Assembly (NCBI GenBank): GCA_964343075.1
Contig: CAYFGT010000003.1
Span: 1-64,000, forward strand
DNA from: UBA2588 sp964343075
GTDB taxonomy: Bacteria; Chloroflexota; Dehalococcoidia; Lucifugimonadales; UBA3495
DNA length: 64,000 bases
Direction of reading: 5' to 3'
The notes below the pieces were generated by a model, which saw only the letters and a list, made by a program, of their open reading frames with translations, had not been told where the DNA came from and did no database searches. Positions within the stretch are counted from its first letter, which is position 1, and each line of letters begins with the position of its first letter. This document shows positions 7,812-15,883 of this stretch, piece by piece. The translations under genes and the position numbers were made by a program.

Positions 7812-10800
7812 TTATAGTTCCTCCACGGAAGAAGATTCAGAATCGTCTGAATTTTCTTCATCGACATTTATTTCAATTTCTGTTTCCAATTCTGAAGTTG
7901 AGAGATTCTCTGACTCAGAATTTTCTTCTATATCAGATACATCCACATTTTCAGTGGCGTCAAGCAAGTCTTCTAATTCTGTAGATTGTTCATCTGTCAC
8001 AACAGAGTCAACAAGCCTTTCTGAGAGTAATTCAATGGATAGACCAAGGCTCTGCAGTTCTTTCAGCAATACATTGAAAGATTCTGGGACGCCTGGCTGT
8101 CCTATAGGCTCACCTTTGACAATAGCTTCGTAGGTTTTGACTCTTCCTGCTACGTCGTCGGATTTAACGGTTAGCACTTCTTGAAGGTTATGTGCAGCGC
8201 TATATGCTTCCAGAGCCCATACTTCCATTTCTCCAAAACGCTGTCCTCCGAATTGAGCTTTACCTCCTAAAGGTTGCTGGGTAATCATGGAGTATGGTCC
8301 AGTAGAACGGGCGTGAATTTTGTCTTCTACTAAGTGAATTAACTTTAGTAGGTACTTGTATCCAACCGTAATTAATTGGTCAAACGGTTCCCCTGTTCTT
8401 CCATCATATAGTTGGAATTTCCCTAAAGTAGGAGGTGCGATCTTTTCTTTGCGGTGAACCTCCAATGCGGCTTCGTGAAGGCTGTCAGTATCCATATCTT
8501 TTGTGTTTAGTTCGGTATTATCGGACAGCCAAATTTGCAAGCAGGTTTTAGCAAGCTCTCCAGGCTGAGCTTCTGTAGCTAGGCGCTCTCCTTCGAACCC
8601 TTTATCATTAAGCCATTCGATGAGACGGTCCTGTGAGTTCGATTGCTCCATACCTTGGTTTTTAGTAGATTCTGTGTGAAACCACTGAAGAGCTAGTGCA
8701 TCTTGTATGGATGAGTCATCAGCGCCGTCAAAAACAGGTGTGACAGCATGGAAGTTGAGGTTTTGCGCAGCCCATCCTAAGTGAGTTTCAAGTACTTGTC
8801 CCAAGTTCATTCGCGAAGGAACTCCGATAGGATTCAAAATGACGTCTACAGGAGTGCCGTCTTCGAGGTATGGCATGTCTTCTACAGGTAGGATTCGGGA
8901 CACAACGCCTTTGTTACCGTGGCGACCTGCCATTTTATCTCCCACCGATATTTTTCGGGTTTGAGCTATCCAGATACGAACAGCCTCGTTTACTCCTGGA
9001 GACAATTCTCCTTTGTTTTCTTTGCCGACTATTTTGACGTCAATCACTTTACCTCTTTCTCCGTGGGGTACTCTTAATGAAGTATCTTTGACGTCACGGG
9101 ATTTCTCACCAAATATGGCTCGGAGCAATTTTTCTTCTGCAGTTAGTTCTGTTTCTCCTTTTGGAGTCACTTTGCCGACTAATATGTCCCCAGGTGACAC
9201 ATCAGCGCCAATCCGTATTATGCCTCGTTCGTCCAAATCTCTTAGGCTTGCCTCAGCCACATTCGGTATGTCTCGAGTAATTTCTTCGGGGCCTAGCTTG
9301 GTCTCACGTGATTCCATTTCATGTTTTTCGATGTGGACAGAGGTGAAAAAGTCATCCTTAACTAATCTTTCACTAAGGATGATAGCGTCTTCATAGTTGT
9401 AACCTTCCCAGGACATAAATGCTACCAGAACGTTTTGACCTAATGCTAGTTCGCCATTTTCTGTTGACGAGCTGTCAGCTAGAGCATCCCCTGCTTTTAC
9501 TCTGTCCCCTTTCTGAACGATTGGGCGTTGGTTAAAGCACGTTCCTTGATTGGTTCTTTGGAATTTAAGTAATTCGTGATCATGGTGTTCGCCATTGTCG
9601 TCTTGGATAGTGATGTTAGTTCCGTCAACAGATTGAACGGTACCATCCACTAAAGCAAGTACAACTTGACCACTGTCTTTGGCAACTCGGCCTTCGACGC
9701 CTGTCCCTACTACGGGTGATTGCGGCCTAAGTAGAGGGACTGCCTGCCTTTGCATGTTAGATCCCATAAGTGCCCTGTTAGCATCATCATGCTCTAAGAA
9801 TGGTATCAAAGCAGCCGAAACACTCATTATTTGCATTGGGGAAACATCAATTAACTCCACGTTTTCAGGAGAATCTTCTAAATAGTTCTCACCTAATCTG
9901 ATTTCTACTTTGTCGTTCACAAATTGGTTGAGCGCATCTAAATTGGAATTTGCTTGAGCAATTTTATACTTCTCTTCTTGATCAGCAGAAAGGTACACTA
10001 CATTTTCTTCACCATCGCCGACGTAAGGATCTACGGATACCATAGTGCCTTCTGGCAGTCGGTTGATAGCAGGAACCCTAGTACTGCCGATTACTTTACC
10101 GGCTGCTACAATAGTTCTTCCAGAAGGATCTGTTATTGCCTCCCTAGCTATCCTCCCTGCTAAATTAGGGGAAGATGCAGGAATTTCCCGTAATACCTTA
10201 CGATATGGAGATTCGATGAAACCGTAGGAATTTGTACGAGCGTATGATGCCATTGAACTTAGAAGGCCAATATTTGGCCCTTCAGGGGTTTCTATAGGGC
10301 ATATACGTCCGTAATGGGAGAAATGTACATCTCTGACATCAAAGCCTGCACGTTCCCTAGATAGGCCCCCTGGTCCTAATGCGGATAGCCTCCTCTTGTG
10401 AGTTAGTTCAGCGAGAGGATTCGTTTGATCCATAAATTGTGAAAGTTGTGACCCTCCGAAAAATTCTCTGACCGCAGCAACTACTGGACGGATGTTGATT
10501 AATCCTTGAGGTGCTGCAATTTCTGGATCAACCAGAGTCATTTTTTCTTTGACCATTCTTTCCATTCGCAGAAGTCCAATCCTAATTTGGTTTTGGATCA
10601 GTTCTCCCACGGCTCTGACACGCCGATTCCCTAGATGGTCCACATCATCAACGGTGTCTTCTCCTCGGTTTATTAGGATCACCTTTTTTATGACTGTCAA
10701 CACATCGTCTAGTGTCAGGATCCGGGTTGCACTTTCTGTTTCAGTGCCCAATCTCCGATCCAATTTGAATCTTCCTACTCTGCCTAGATCATATCTGCGG

Positions 10801-11729
10801 TTGTCCAGGAAGAGATTTCTTATTAAAGATTGAGCGTTGTCCAAGCTTGGAGGTTCTCCGGGTCTAAGTCTCCTGTAGAATTCAATTTGAGCAAATGCGA
10901 TTTTGCGTGCTTTATCTATATCGAATTCTAGCCCTTCTAGGTCTTTATTTGAGAGAGGAAGCCATTCCCACATTTTTCGTAGATCGTCTTCCCGAAAATT
11001 TACATCTTTCTCGTCGAATACAGGATCTCTGTCTAATGTTGAAATAATATATGGGTGGTTTGAATCTGTGTCTACGTCGCGAAATTTGGCCAGAATATCT
11101 TCGTCTTCAGGGATTCCTAGCGCTTTCAGAAAGATGGACACGGAAACTTTTCTTTTCCTGTCTACCTTGACAGAGATTATGTCTTTGGGGCTGGTTTCAA
11201 ACTCTAGCCAAGCTCCTCGAGCAGGTATCACTTTTGCGAAGCAAAGATTCCGATCTGAGGCAATATTTTTTTCATGGACGAAATATGCCCCAGGAGATCT
11301 GACAAGTTGGCTAACCACCACCCTTTCGGCTCCGTTTATAATAAAGGTTCCGTTGGGTGTCATCTTGGGAATATCGCCCATAAATATTTCTTGCTCTTTA
11401 ATTTCGCCAGTTTCAAAGAATACAAGTCTTGTGTTCACATAGAGTGGGTGGGTATAACTAATTTCCCTGGACTTACATTCTTGGAGAGAAAATTTGGGTT
11501 CTTTGAATGAATGCTCGCCAAAATATAGTTCGTATTTTTTCTCCGTATAGTCCTTGATAGGAGAAACTTCTTGGAAAACATCCTGAAGGCCATCGGTTTG
11601 AAACCAATCGTAAGTATCTAGTTGGCTTTGGATCAGGTGTGGTACTTTTAATACTTGTGGAATCTTAGCGTAACTTTCTTTATTATAAGAATCAGCGACG
11701 TTATTAGTGTTAGACAAAGATATAGCCAT
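7812..11729 (-). CDS. rpoB: RNA polymerase subunit beta
   Basis: The beta subunit of RNA polymerase, 1305 residues. Clear family blocks include the rifampicin-pocket region (SQLSQFMDQTNPLAELTHKR followed by SALGPGGL, with Asp, His and Ser at the usual resistance positions as in sensitive enzymes), SVGDKMAGRHGNKGVVS, and GEMEVWALEAY near the C-terminus. The final 66 residues form an acidic tail with 26 Asp/Glu and no Lys or Arg, a composition echoed in RpoC. The ATG has AAGGAG 9 bases upstream. The usual rplJ-rplL genes are not upstream; a divergent amidohydrolase is. A consensus promoter and a leader hairpin precede it. Confidence 0.98.
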   Translation of the reverse strand: MAISLSNTNNVADSYNKESYAKIPQVLKVPHLIQSQLDTYDWFQTDGLQDVFQEVSPIKDYTEKKYELYFGEHSFKEPKFSLQECKSREISYTHPLYVNTRLVFFETGEIKEQEIFMGDIPKMTPNGTFIINGAERVVVSQLVRSPGAYFVHEKNIASDRNLCFAKVIPARGAWLEFETSPKDIISVKVDRKRKVSVSIFLKALGIPEDEDILAKFRDVDTDSNHPYIISTLDRDPVFDEKDVNFREDDLRKMWEWLPLSNKDLEGLEFDIDKARKIAFAQIEFYRRLRPGEPPSLDNAQSLIRNLFLDNRRYDLGRVGRFKLDRRLGTETESATRILTLDDVLTVIKKVILINRGEDTVDDVDHLGNRRVRAVGELIQNQIRIGLLRMERMVKEKMTLVDPEIAAPQGLINIRPVVAAVREFFGGSQLSQFMDQTNPLAELTHKRRLSALGPGGLSRERAGFDVRDVHFSHYGRICPIETPEGPNIGLLSSMASYARTNSYGFIESPYRKVLREIPASSPNLAGRIAREAITDPSGRTIVAAGKVIGSTRVPAINRLPEGTMVSVDPYVGDGEENVVYLSADQEEKYKIAQANSNLDALNQFVNDKVEIRLGENYLEDSPENVELIDVSPMQIMSVSAALIPFLEHDDANRALMGSNMQRQAVPLLRPQSPVVGTGVEGRVAKDSGQVVLALVDGTVQSVDGTNITIQDDNGEHHDHELLKFQRTNQGTCFNQRPIVQKGDRVKAGDALADSSSTENGELALGQNVLVAFMSWEGYNYEDAIILSERLVKDDFFTSVHIEKHEMESRETKLGPEEITRDIPNVAEASLRDLDERGIIRIGADVSPGDILVGKVTPKGETELTAEEKLLRAIFGEKSRDVKDTSLRVPHGERGKVIDVKIVGKENKGELSPGVNEAVRIWIAQTRKISVGDKMAGRHGNKGVVSRILPVEDMPYLEDGTPVDVILNPIGVPSRMNLGQVLETHLGWAAQNLNFHAVTPVFDGADDSSIQDALALQWFHTESTKNQGMEQSNSQDRLIEWLNDKGFEGERLATEAQPGELAKTCLQIWLSDNTELNTKDMDTDSLHEAALEVHRKEKIAPPTLGKFQLYDGRTGEPFDQLITVGYKYLLKLIHLVEDKIHARSTGPYSMITQQPLGGKAQFGGQRFGEMEVWALEAYSAAHNLQEVLTVKSDDVAGRVKTYEAIVKGEPIGQPGVPESFNVLLKELQSLGLSIELLSERLVDSVVTDEQSTELEDLLDATENVDVSDIEENSESENLSTSELETEIEINVDEENSDDSESSSVEEL

Positions 11730-11778
11730 GAGTTACAACTCCTTGAAGATGTGATTACGGGATAAGACGCAAGAAAAC

Positions 11779-11799
11779 AGGACGACATGATATCGTCCT
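11779..11799 (-). promoter_or_regulatory. Hairpin in the rpoB leader
   Basis: A 7-bp perfect stem with a 7-base loop (arms 11779-11785 and 11793-11799) lies in the predicted 5' leader of rpoB, about 50 bases before the ATG. On the transcript strand it is followed closely by a short T-run (GTTTTC), so it could act as a weak attenuator or as a regulatory structure for rpoBC. Four T residues alone are too few for a strong terminator. Confidence 0.4.
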
Positions 11800-11859
11800 T
11801 TTGAAATCTGTATTGAAGATGCCTTTAAATGTTATCTTTGGCATAATTAGTAACAATGA

Positions 11860-11887
11860 ATTATATACGAATCAAATATGATGTCAA
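11860..11887 (-). promoter_or_regulatory. rpoB promoter, sigma-70 type
   Basis: On the leftward strand there is an exact TTGACA (complement of 11882-11887) and an exact TATAAT (complement of 11860-11865), separated by 16 bases. Transcription would begin near 11853 and give a leader of about 120 bases before rpoB. Both boxes being perfect makes this one of the two best promoters in the window. Confidence 0.8.
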
Positions 11888-11957
11888 TACTGAAATAGCA
11901 CAACATTCAGGCCTGATAAAATTCAAAAATATTATCGGTTAAATAAGGATTGGTGAG

Positions 11958-13520
11958 ATGTACGATTTAGTTATTAGAGACGGTTTAATAGTCGATGGGA
12001 AAGGAAAGCCAGGATTCATTGGTTCCATTGGAGTTATAGGAGACACAATAGAGATATTGCCTCCATACATAGAAAATCTAGAATGCGGTCGATCTATTGA
12101 CGCAAGAGGGAAAGTGATTTGCCCTGGTTTTATAGATATGCATTCCCATTCAGAACTGAGCTTGCTGAAAAACCCAAAACATGAACCCAAGGTGCGCCAA
12201 GGAGTTACCACTGAAGCAATTGGAATGGATGGGTTATCTTATGCCCCATGTTCGGATGCCAATAGAGCAGATTTGGTAAAGTACTTGATTGCTTTGAATG
12301 GAGATGTCCCCGATTCTTTTGGCTGGTCTACTGTTAACGAGTTTTTGCAGTTATTCGAAAACACTTCTTCATGCAATGTGGCCTATTTTGTGCCGCATAT
12401 TTCTGTGCGAGTCGAAGTAATGGGATGGGAGGCACGTTTGCCGACAGATGATGAACTTAAAAAGATGAGTGATTTGGTTAAGCAAGGTATGGCTGATGGA
12501 GCTTTTGGAGTGTCAACCGGTCTCACGTACACTCCTGGCGCTTATAGTGATACGAATGAACTGATCCATCTTGCTAAAGCAGCGGGGGAATATGGAGGAT
12601 TTTACATGACTCACTCTCGTTATACTTTAGGCGACCGACTATTAGATCCGTTCCGTGAAGCCATTCAAGTAGGTAAAGAATCCAATGTTCCTGTGCACAT
12701 CTCACATTTTCACAGTCCTGTTAATGGGCTTGGAGACCAGATGATCGAGCTTGTGAATGCAGCGTTAGCAGATGATGTTGAAGTTACTTTTGATCAATAC
12801 CCGTATCCTGCTGCAAGTACCATATTGCATTCATTATTACCATACTGGGTGCACGCAGGCGGGATGAACGAATTATACAAACGAATTAATGATGCCTCAC
12901 AACGCGAAGCAATTGGAGAAGGGATAAATCCGCAATGGGGAGGACAAACACTGGACAATTATATTTTTAGCCATATCGGGTCCAAAGAAAACCAGCAATG
13001 GATCGGGAAGTCGATCACTGACCTAGCGGAATTTAAAAACATGAGTGTAGTGGATGCAGTTTGCGAGTTACTTGTTCAAGAACGATTAAACGTTGGATTT
13101 GTTGCTAGGACAGGGAACATGGACAATATCCGCAAAATCTTGGTACATGATTCCCAAATGGTAGGTTCTGATGGTGTTATGCAAGGAGGACAACCTAACC
13201 CTAGAACATATGGAACTTTCCCTTATGTACTAGGAACATTTGTTAGGGAAGAGAACTTATTGAGTTTGCCTGCCGCCATATATAAGATGTCATATGGCCC
13301 AGCTAAAAGACTAGGACTGAACGATCGTGGTTCGTTGTCAAACGGGATGAAAGCGGATATAGTGATTTTTGATGAGTCAGAAATAGGTACTCAGGCGACA
13401 TTTGAAGATCCAAAAATATATCCGTCAGGGATCGAATATGTATTAGTTAATGGACAGATAGTTATTGATAATTATGAACACACCGGGAAATCCCCTGGCC
13501 GAGCATTAAGATCTAGATAA
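11958..13520 (+). CDS. N-acyl-D-amino-acid deacylase-family amidohydrolase
   Basis: A 520-residue metal-dependent amidohydrolase of the D-aminoacylase/dihydroorotase superfamily. It has the family build: an N-terminal beta-sandwich strand set, the metal motif HSHS (H62, H64) after FID, a THSR stretch, an HISHFH stretch and a late GSDGVMQGG stretch holding the catalytic Asp. Where characterised D-aminoacylases have a metal-bridging Cys in a GNCG-type loop, this protein has GMDG near residue 92, so the metal site probably differs. AAGGA precedes the ATG. Its stop is 15 bases before an acyl-CoA dehydrogenase, suggesting an operon that releases an acid for CoA-dependent oxidation. The substrate is unproven. 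Confidence 0.82.
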   Translation: MYDLVIRDGLIVDGKGKPGFIGSIGVIGDTIEILPPYIENLECGRSIDARGKVICPGFIDMHSHSELSLLKNPKHEPKVRQGVTTEAIGMDGLSYAPCSDANRADLVKYLIALNGDVPDSFGWSTVNEFLQLFENTSSCNVAYFVPHISVRVEVMGWEARLPTDDELKKMSDLVKQGMADGAFGVSTGLTYTPGAYSDTNELIHLAKAAGEYGGFYMTHSRYTLGDRLLDPFREAIQVGKESNVPVHISHFHSPVNGLGDQMIELVNAALADDVEVTFDQYPYPAASTILHSLLPYWVHAGGMNELYKRINDASQREAIGEGINPQWGGQTLDNYIFSHIGSKENQQWIGKSITDLAEFKNMSVVDAVCELLVQERLNVGFVARTGNMDNIRKILVHDSQMVGSDGVMQGGQPNPRTYGTFPYVLGTFVREENLLSLPAAIYKMSYGPAKRLGLNDRGSLSNGMKADIVIFDESEIGTQATFEDPKIYPSGIEYVLVNGQIVIDNYEHTGKSPGRALRSR

Positions 13521-13535
13521 CAAACAGGAGTTGAG

Positions 13536-14768
13536 ATGGAATTCGAAATAACTTATAGCGCTGAACAAGAAAAATTCAGAGAAGAAGTGAAAGTGTGGCT
13601 GCAAGAAAATGTGCCTTCGGGCATTGAACACCCAGCAGATTCAACTGATCTAACACTCGATCAGTATTTGAAGCGCAGAGAATTAGGATACAAGCTCGGT
13701 GAAAAAGGATGGCTTTGGCCTACAGCTCCGCAAGAATATGGAGGAGGAGGATTGGACGTCGAACATTCCATAGTAATTGAAGAAGAAATAGATAAAATCG
13801 GCCTGTCGTTACCTCCATATTATGATTCGGGCGGGCGTTTAGGCGGGAATTCTATTCTCGTTTGGGGAAGCGAAGAGCAAAAACAAGAGTTCTTGCCGAA
13901 GATATTTAAAGGAGAAATACGAACTTGGCAACTATTGTCCGAACCCGAAGCTGGATCTGACCTAGCTAACGTCAAAACCACTGCAATTCGAGATGGTGAT
14001 GATTACATATTAAATGGCCAAAAAGTCTGGGTTGGGAGCGCATTCGGAGCAGAGTACATGTGGACAATAACATGTACTGATCCAGAGGGAGAAAGACATA
14101 AGAATTTGGGTTGGTTCATGGTCCCCGGAGATGCGGAAGGGATTAGCATCACGCCCATGAGTTTATTGTCATCAGCGGGTGAATCAGGTGCAGGTTCGGG
14201 AGTTAAAAACATTGTGTTTTTCGATAATGTGAGAGTGCCTGCAAAGAATTTAATTGGTGGTGAAAATAATGGTTGGCAGGTTGCTACAACCCACTTGGAA
14301 CTGGAACACGGAACAGGCGGTCGGATCGCTAGGAACTGGATAGTCGATCGTATATTTGACCACTGTAAGGACTCAGTTGTTGCTGGCGAACGTTTAAGTC
14401 AAGATAAGTTTGTTCAAGACAAACTTATAGACATTTATGTTGATGCAGAAATTGGAAGACTGTTTCAACTGAGAAACTATTGGATGAGACATACGGGTGC
14501 TAGTTTTACATACGAAGGACCTCAAGCCTCTTATTTCCGAAAGACTTCAGGTCTCCGGATAGCTACTAACATACTAGAGATTCTTGGGCCTCACGCTCTT
14601 ACTAATGATCAAGAATTGGCTGTAGAAGAAGGTCATATAGAGGCTCATCAGAGAGCCGCTATTATTGCACTTCATCCTGGAGGCACGACTGATATACAGA
14701 AAGTGATAATGGCCAGAAGAATTGGTATTGGAAGAGAGAATAAAGAAAAAGCGGGAGCACTAAAATAA
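13536..14768 (+). CDS. Acyl-CoA dehydrogenase, larger partner of a pair
   Basis: A 410-residue FAD-dependent acyl-CoA dehydrogenase. Visible features are the N-terminal helical domain with YSAEQEKFREEVKVWL, the FAD-contact stretch LLSEPEAGSDLANVKT (about 133-148), a middle beta domain with GQKVWVGSA, and a C-terminal helical domain ending in ARRIGIGRE. A Glu at about residue 257, in LELEHG, matches the position of the catalytic base in isovaleryl-CoA-type enzymes. CAGGAG precedes the ATG. The next gene, 4 bases downstream, is a shorter second acyl-CoA dehydrogenase; such adjacent unequal pairs in actinobacteria form alpha2-beta2 enzymes. The acyl substrate is not known. Confidence 0.9.
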   Translation: MEFEITYSAEQEKFREEVKVWLQENVPSGIEHPADSTDLTLDQYLKRRELGYKLGEKGWLWPTAPQEYGGGGLDVEHSIVIEEEIDKIGLSLPPYYDSGGRLGGNSILVWGSEEQKQEFLPKIFKGEIRTWQLLSEPEAGSDLANVKTTAIRDGDDYILNGQKVWVGSAFGAEYMWTITCTDPEGERHKNLGWFMVPGDAEGISITPMSLLSSAGESGAGSGVKNIVFFDNVRVPAKNLIGGENNGWQVATTHLELEHGTGGRIARNWIVDRIFDHCKDSVVAGERLSQDKFVQDKLIDIYVDAEIGRLFQLRNYWMRHTGASFTYEGPQASYFRKTSGLRIATNILEILGPHALTNDQELAVEEGHIEAHQRAAIIALHPGGTTDIQKVIMARRIGIGRENKEKAGALK

Positions 14769-14772
14769 CACT

Positions 14773-15882
14773 ATGGATTTAGCACTTACAGAAGAACAGG
14801 AAATGATAAAAGCGGCAACGCGTGAATTTGTGGAGCAAGAGTTTCCAAAAGAATTGCTCCTCGAGATCGATGAAAATCGGCTTCCATGCAAAACTGAATC
14901 TTGGGAAAAGCTTGTGTCAACAGGATTGTTAGCTACGTTAATTCCTACAGAGTTTGGTGGCGAAGGAGGTTCTTTCACCAATGCCGGGATTGTTTTTGAA
15001 GAATTAGGTAGGGGGCCAGTTCCAGGTCCTCATCTGTCATGCTTTGCGCTAGCAGTGAATATGATACTTCTAATGGGGTCTGGAAAACAAAAGGAAACTT
15101 ATCTTAAGGGAATCGCGGATGGCTCGATGGTTTTAATACCTGCTATTTCTGATTCTGATTATGGCTGGAATCCTAAGCATGTTACTTCTACTGTCGATAA
15201 AACTAAAGATGGGGTGGCAATTACAGGAGAAAAAGTATTTGTGTTAGACGGAGTATCGGCTACCCATTTCATAGTACCTGCTAAGTCTGATGATGGAACT
15301 TTGGGATTTTATATTGTTGACGCTACTGCTAAAGGGGTAGTAACTAGGGAATTGCAAGGGTTTGCATGGCATATGGCCGAAGTGAAACTTGAAGCTGTGG
15401 CAGTCAATAAGGACGCTTTGATCCAAAATTCTTCGTGGGAGGCTTTTGAAAAAGCTTTGCTTGTAAGTTCTACTCTGTTGAGTGCGTATCAAGTTGGTGC
15501 TTGCCAGTTTGTGTATGAACTTTCAGTGGAGTACAGTAGGACTCGGGTTCAGTTTGGAACTCCAATAGGAAGATTTCAGAGAGTGCAGGATCACATTATC
15601 AATCTGGTGAATAGTTTAGATGGGGCTCGATGGACGACGAATGAAGCACTTTGGAAAATAGATTCTGGTAAAGATTACGAAGATAGTTGTCATCTAGCGA
15701 AGGCTGTCGCCAGTCAGGCATATCTAGATTGTTGCACATACGGACATGAAGTTCATGCAGGGATAGGAAGTTTAAATGAGTACGGTTTGACGTTGCATAC
15801 AACGGCTTCGCGCACGTTGTTCCATTTTTTGGGAGACCCGAGATTCCATAAAGAAAAGCTAGCAGAGGTACTAGGCCTATAA
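14773..15882 (+). CDS. Acyl-CoA dehydrogenase, smaller partner of a pair
   Basis: A 369-residue acyl-CoA dehydrogenase-fold protein. The N-terminus (LALTEEQEMIKAATREFVEQE) and the C-terminus (FLGDPRFHKEKLAEVLGL) are typical of the shorter, more divergent member of heteromeric acyl-CoA dehydrogenases. The FAD-loop motif seen in its partner (SEPEAGSD) is replaced by ISDSDYGW, so FAD contacts are probably altered. The RVQFGTPIGRFQRVQDHI block, which binds FAD across the dimer interface, is kept. It starts 4 bases after the larger gene, which supports co-translation and a shared enzyme. It ends convergently 1 base from metH. Confidence 0.87.
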   Translation: MDLALTEEQEMIKAATREFVEQEFPKELLLEIDENRLPCKTESWEKLVSTGLLATLIPTEFGGEGGSFTNAGIVFEELGRGPVPGPHLSCFALAVNMILLMGSGKQKETYLKGIADGSMVLIPAISDSDYGWNPKHVTSTVDKTKDGVAITGEKVFVLDGVSATHFIVPAKSDDGTLGFYIVDATAKGVVTRELQGFAWHMAEVKLEAVAVNKDALIQNSSWEAFEKALLVSSTLLSAYQVGACQFVYELSVEYSRTRVQFGTPIGRFQRVQDHIINLVNSLDGARWTTNEALWKIDSGKDYEDSCHLAKAVASQAYLDCCTYGHEVHAGIGSLNEYGLTLHTTASRTLFHFLGDPRFHKEKLAEVLGL

Positions 15883-15883
15883 T

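Noticed and set aside
7678..8133. 151-codon Ser/Thr-rich plus-strand frame across the rpoB/rpoC junction
   Set aside because: Same cause: mirror of the acidic RpoB tail codons. No start signal and no family.
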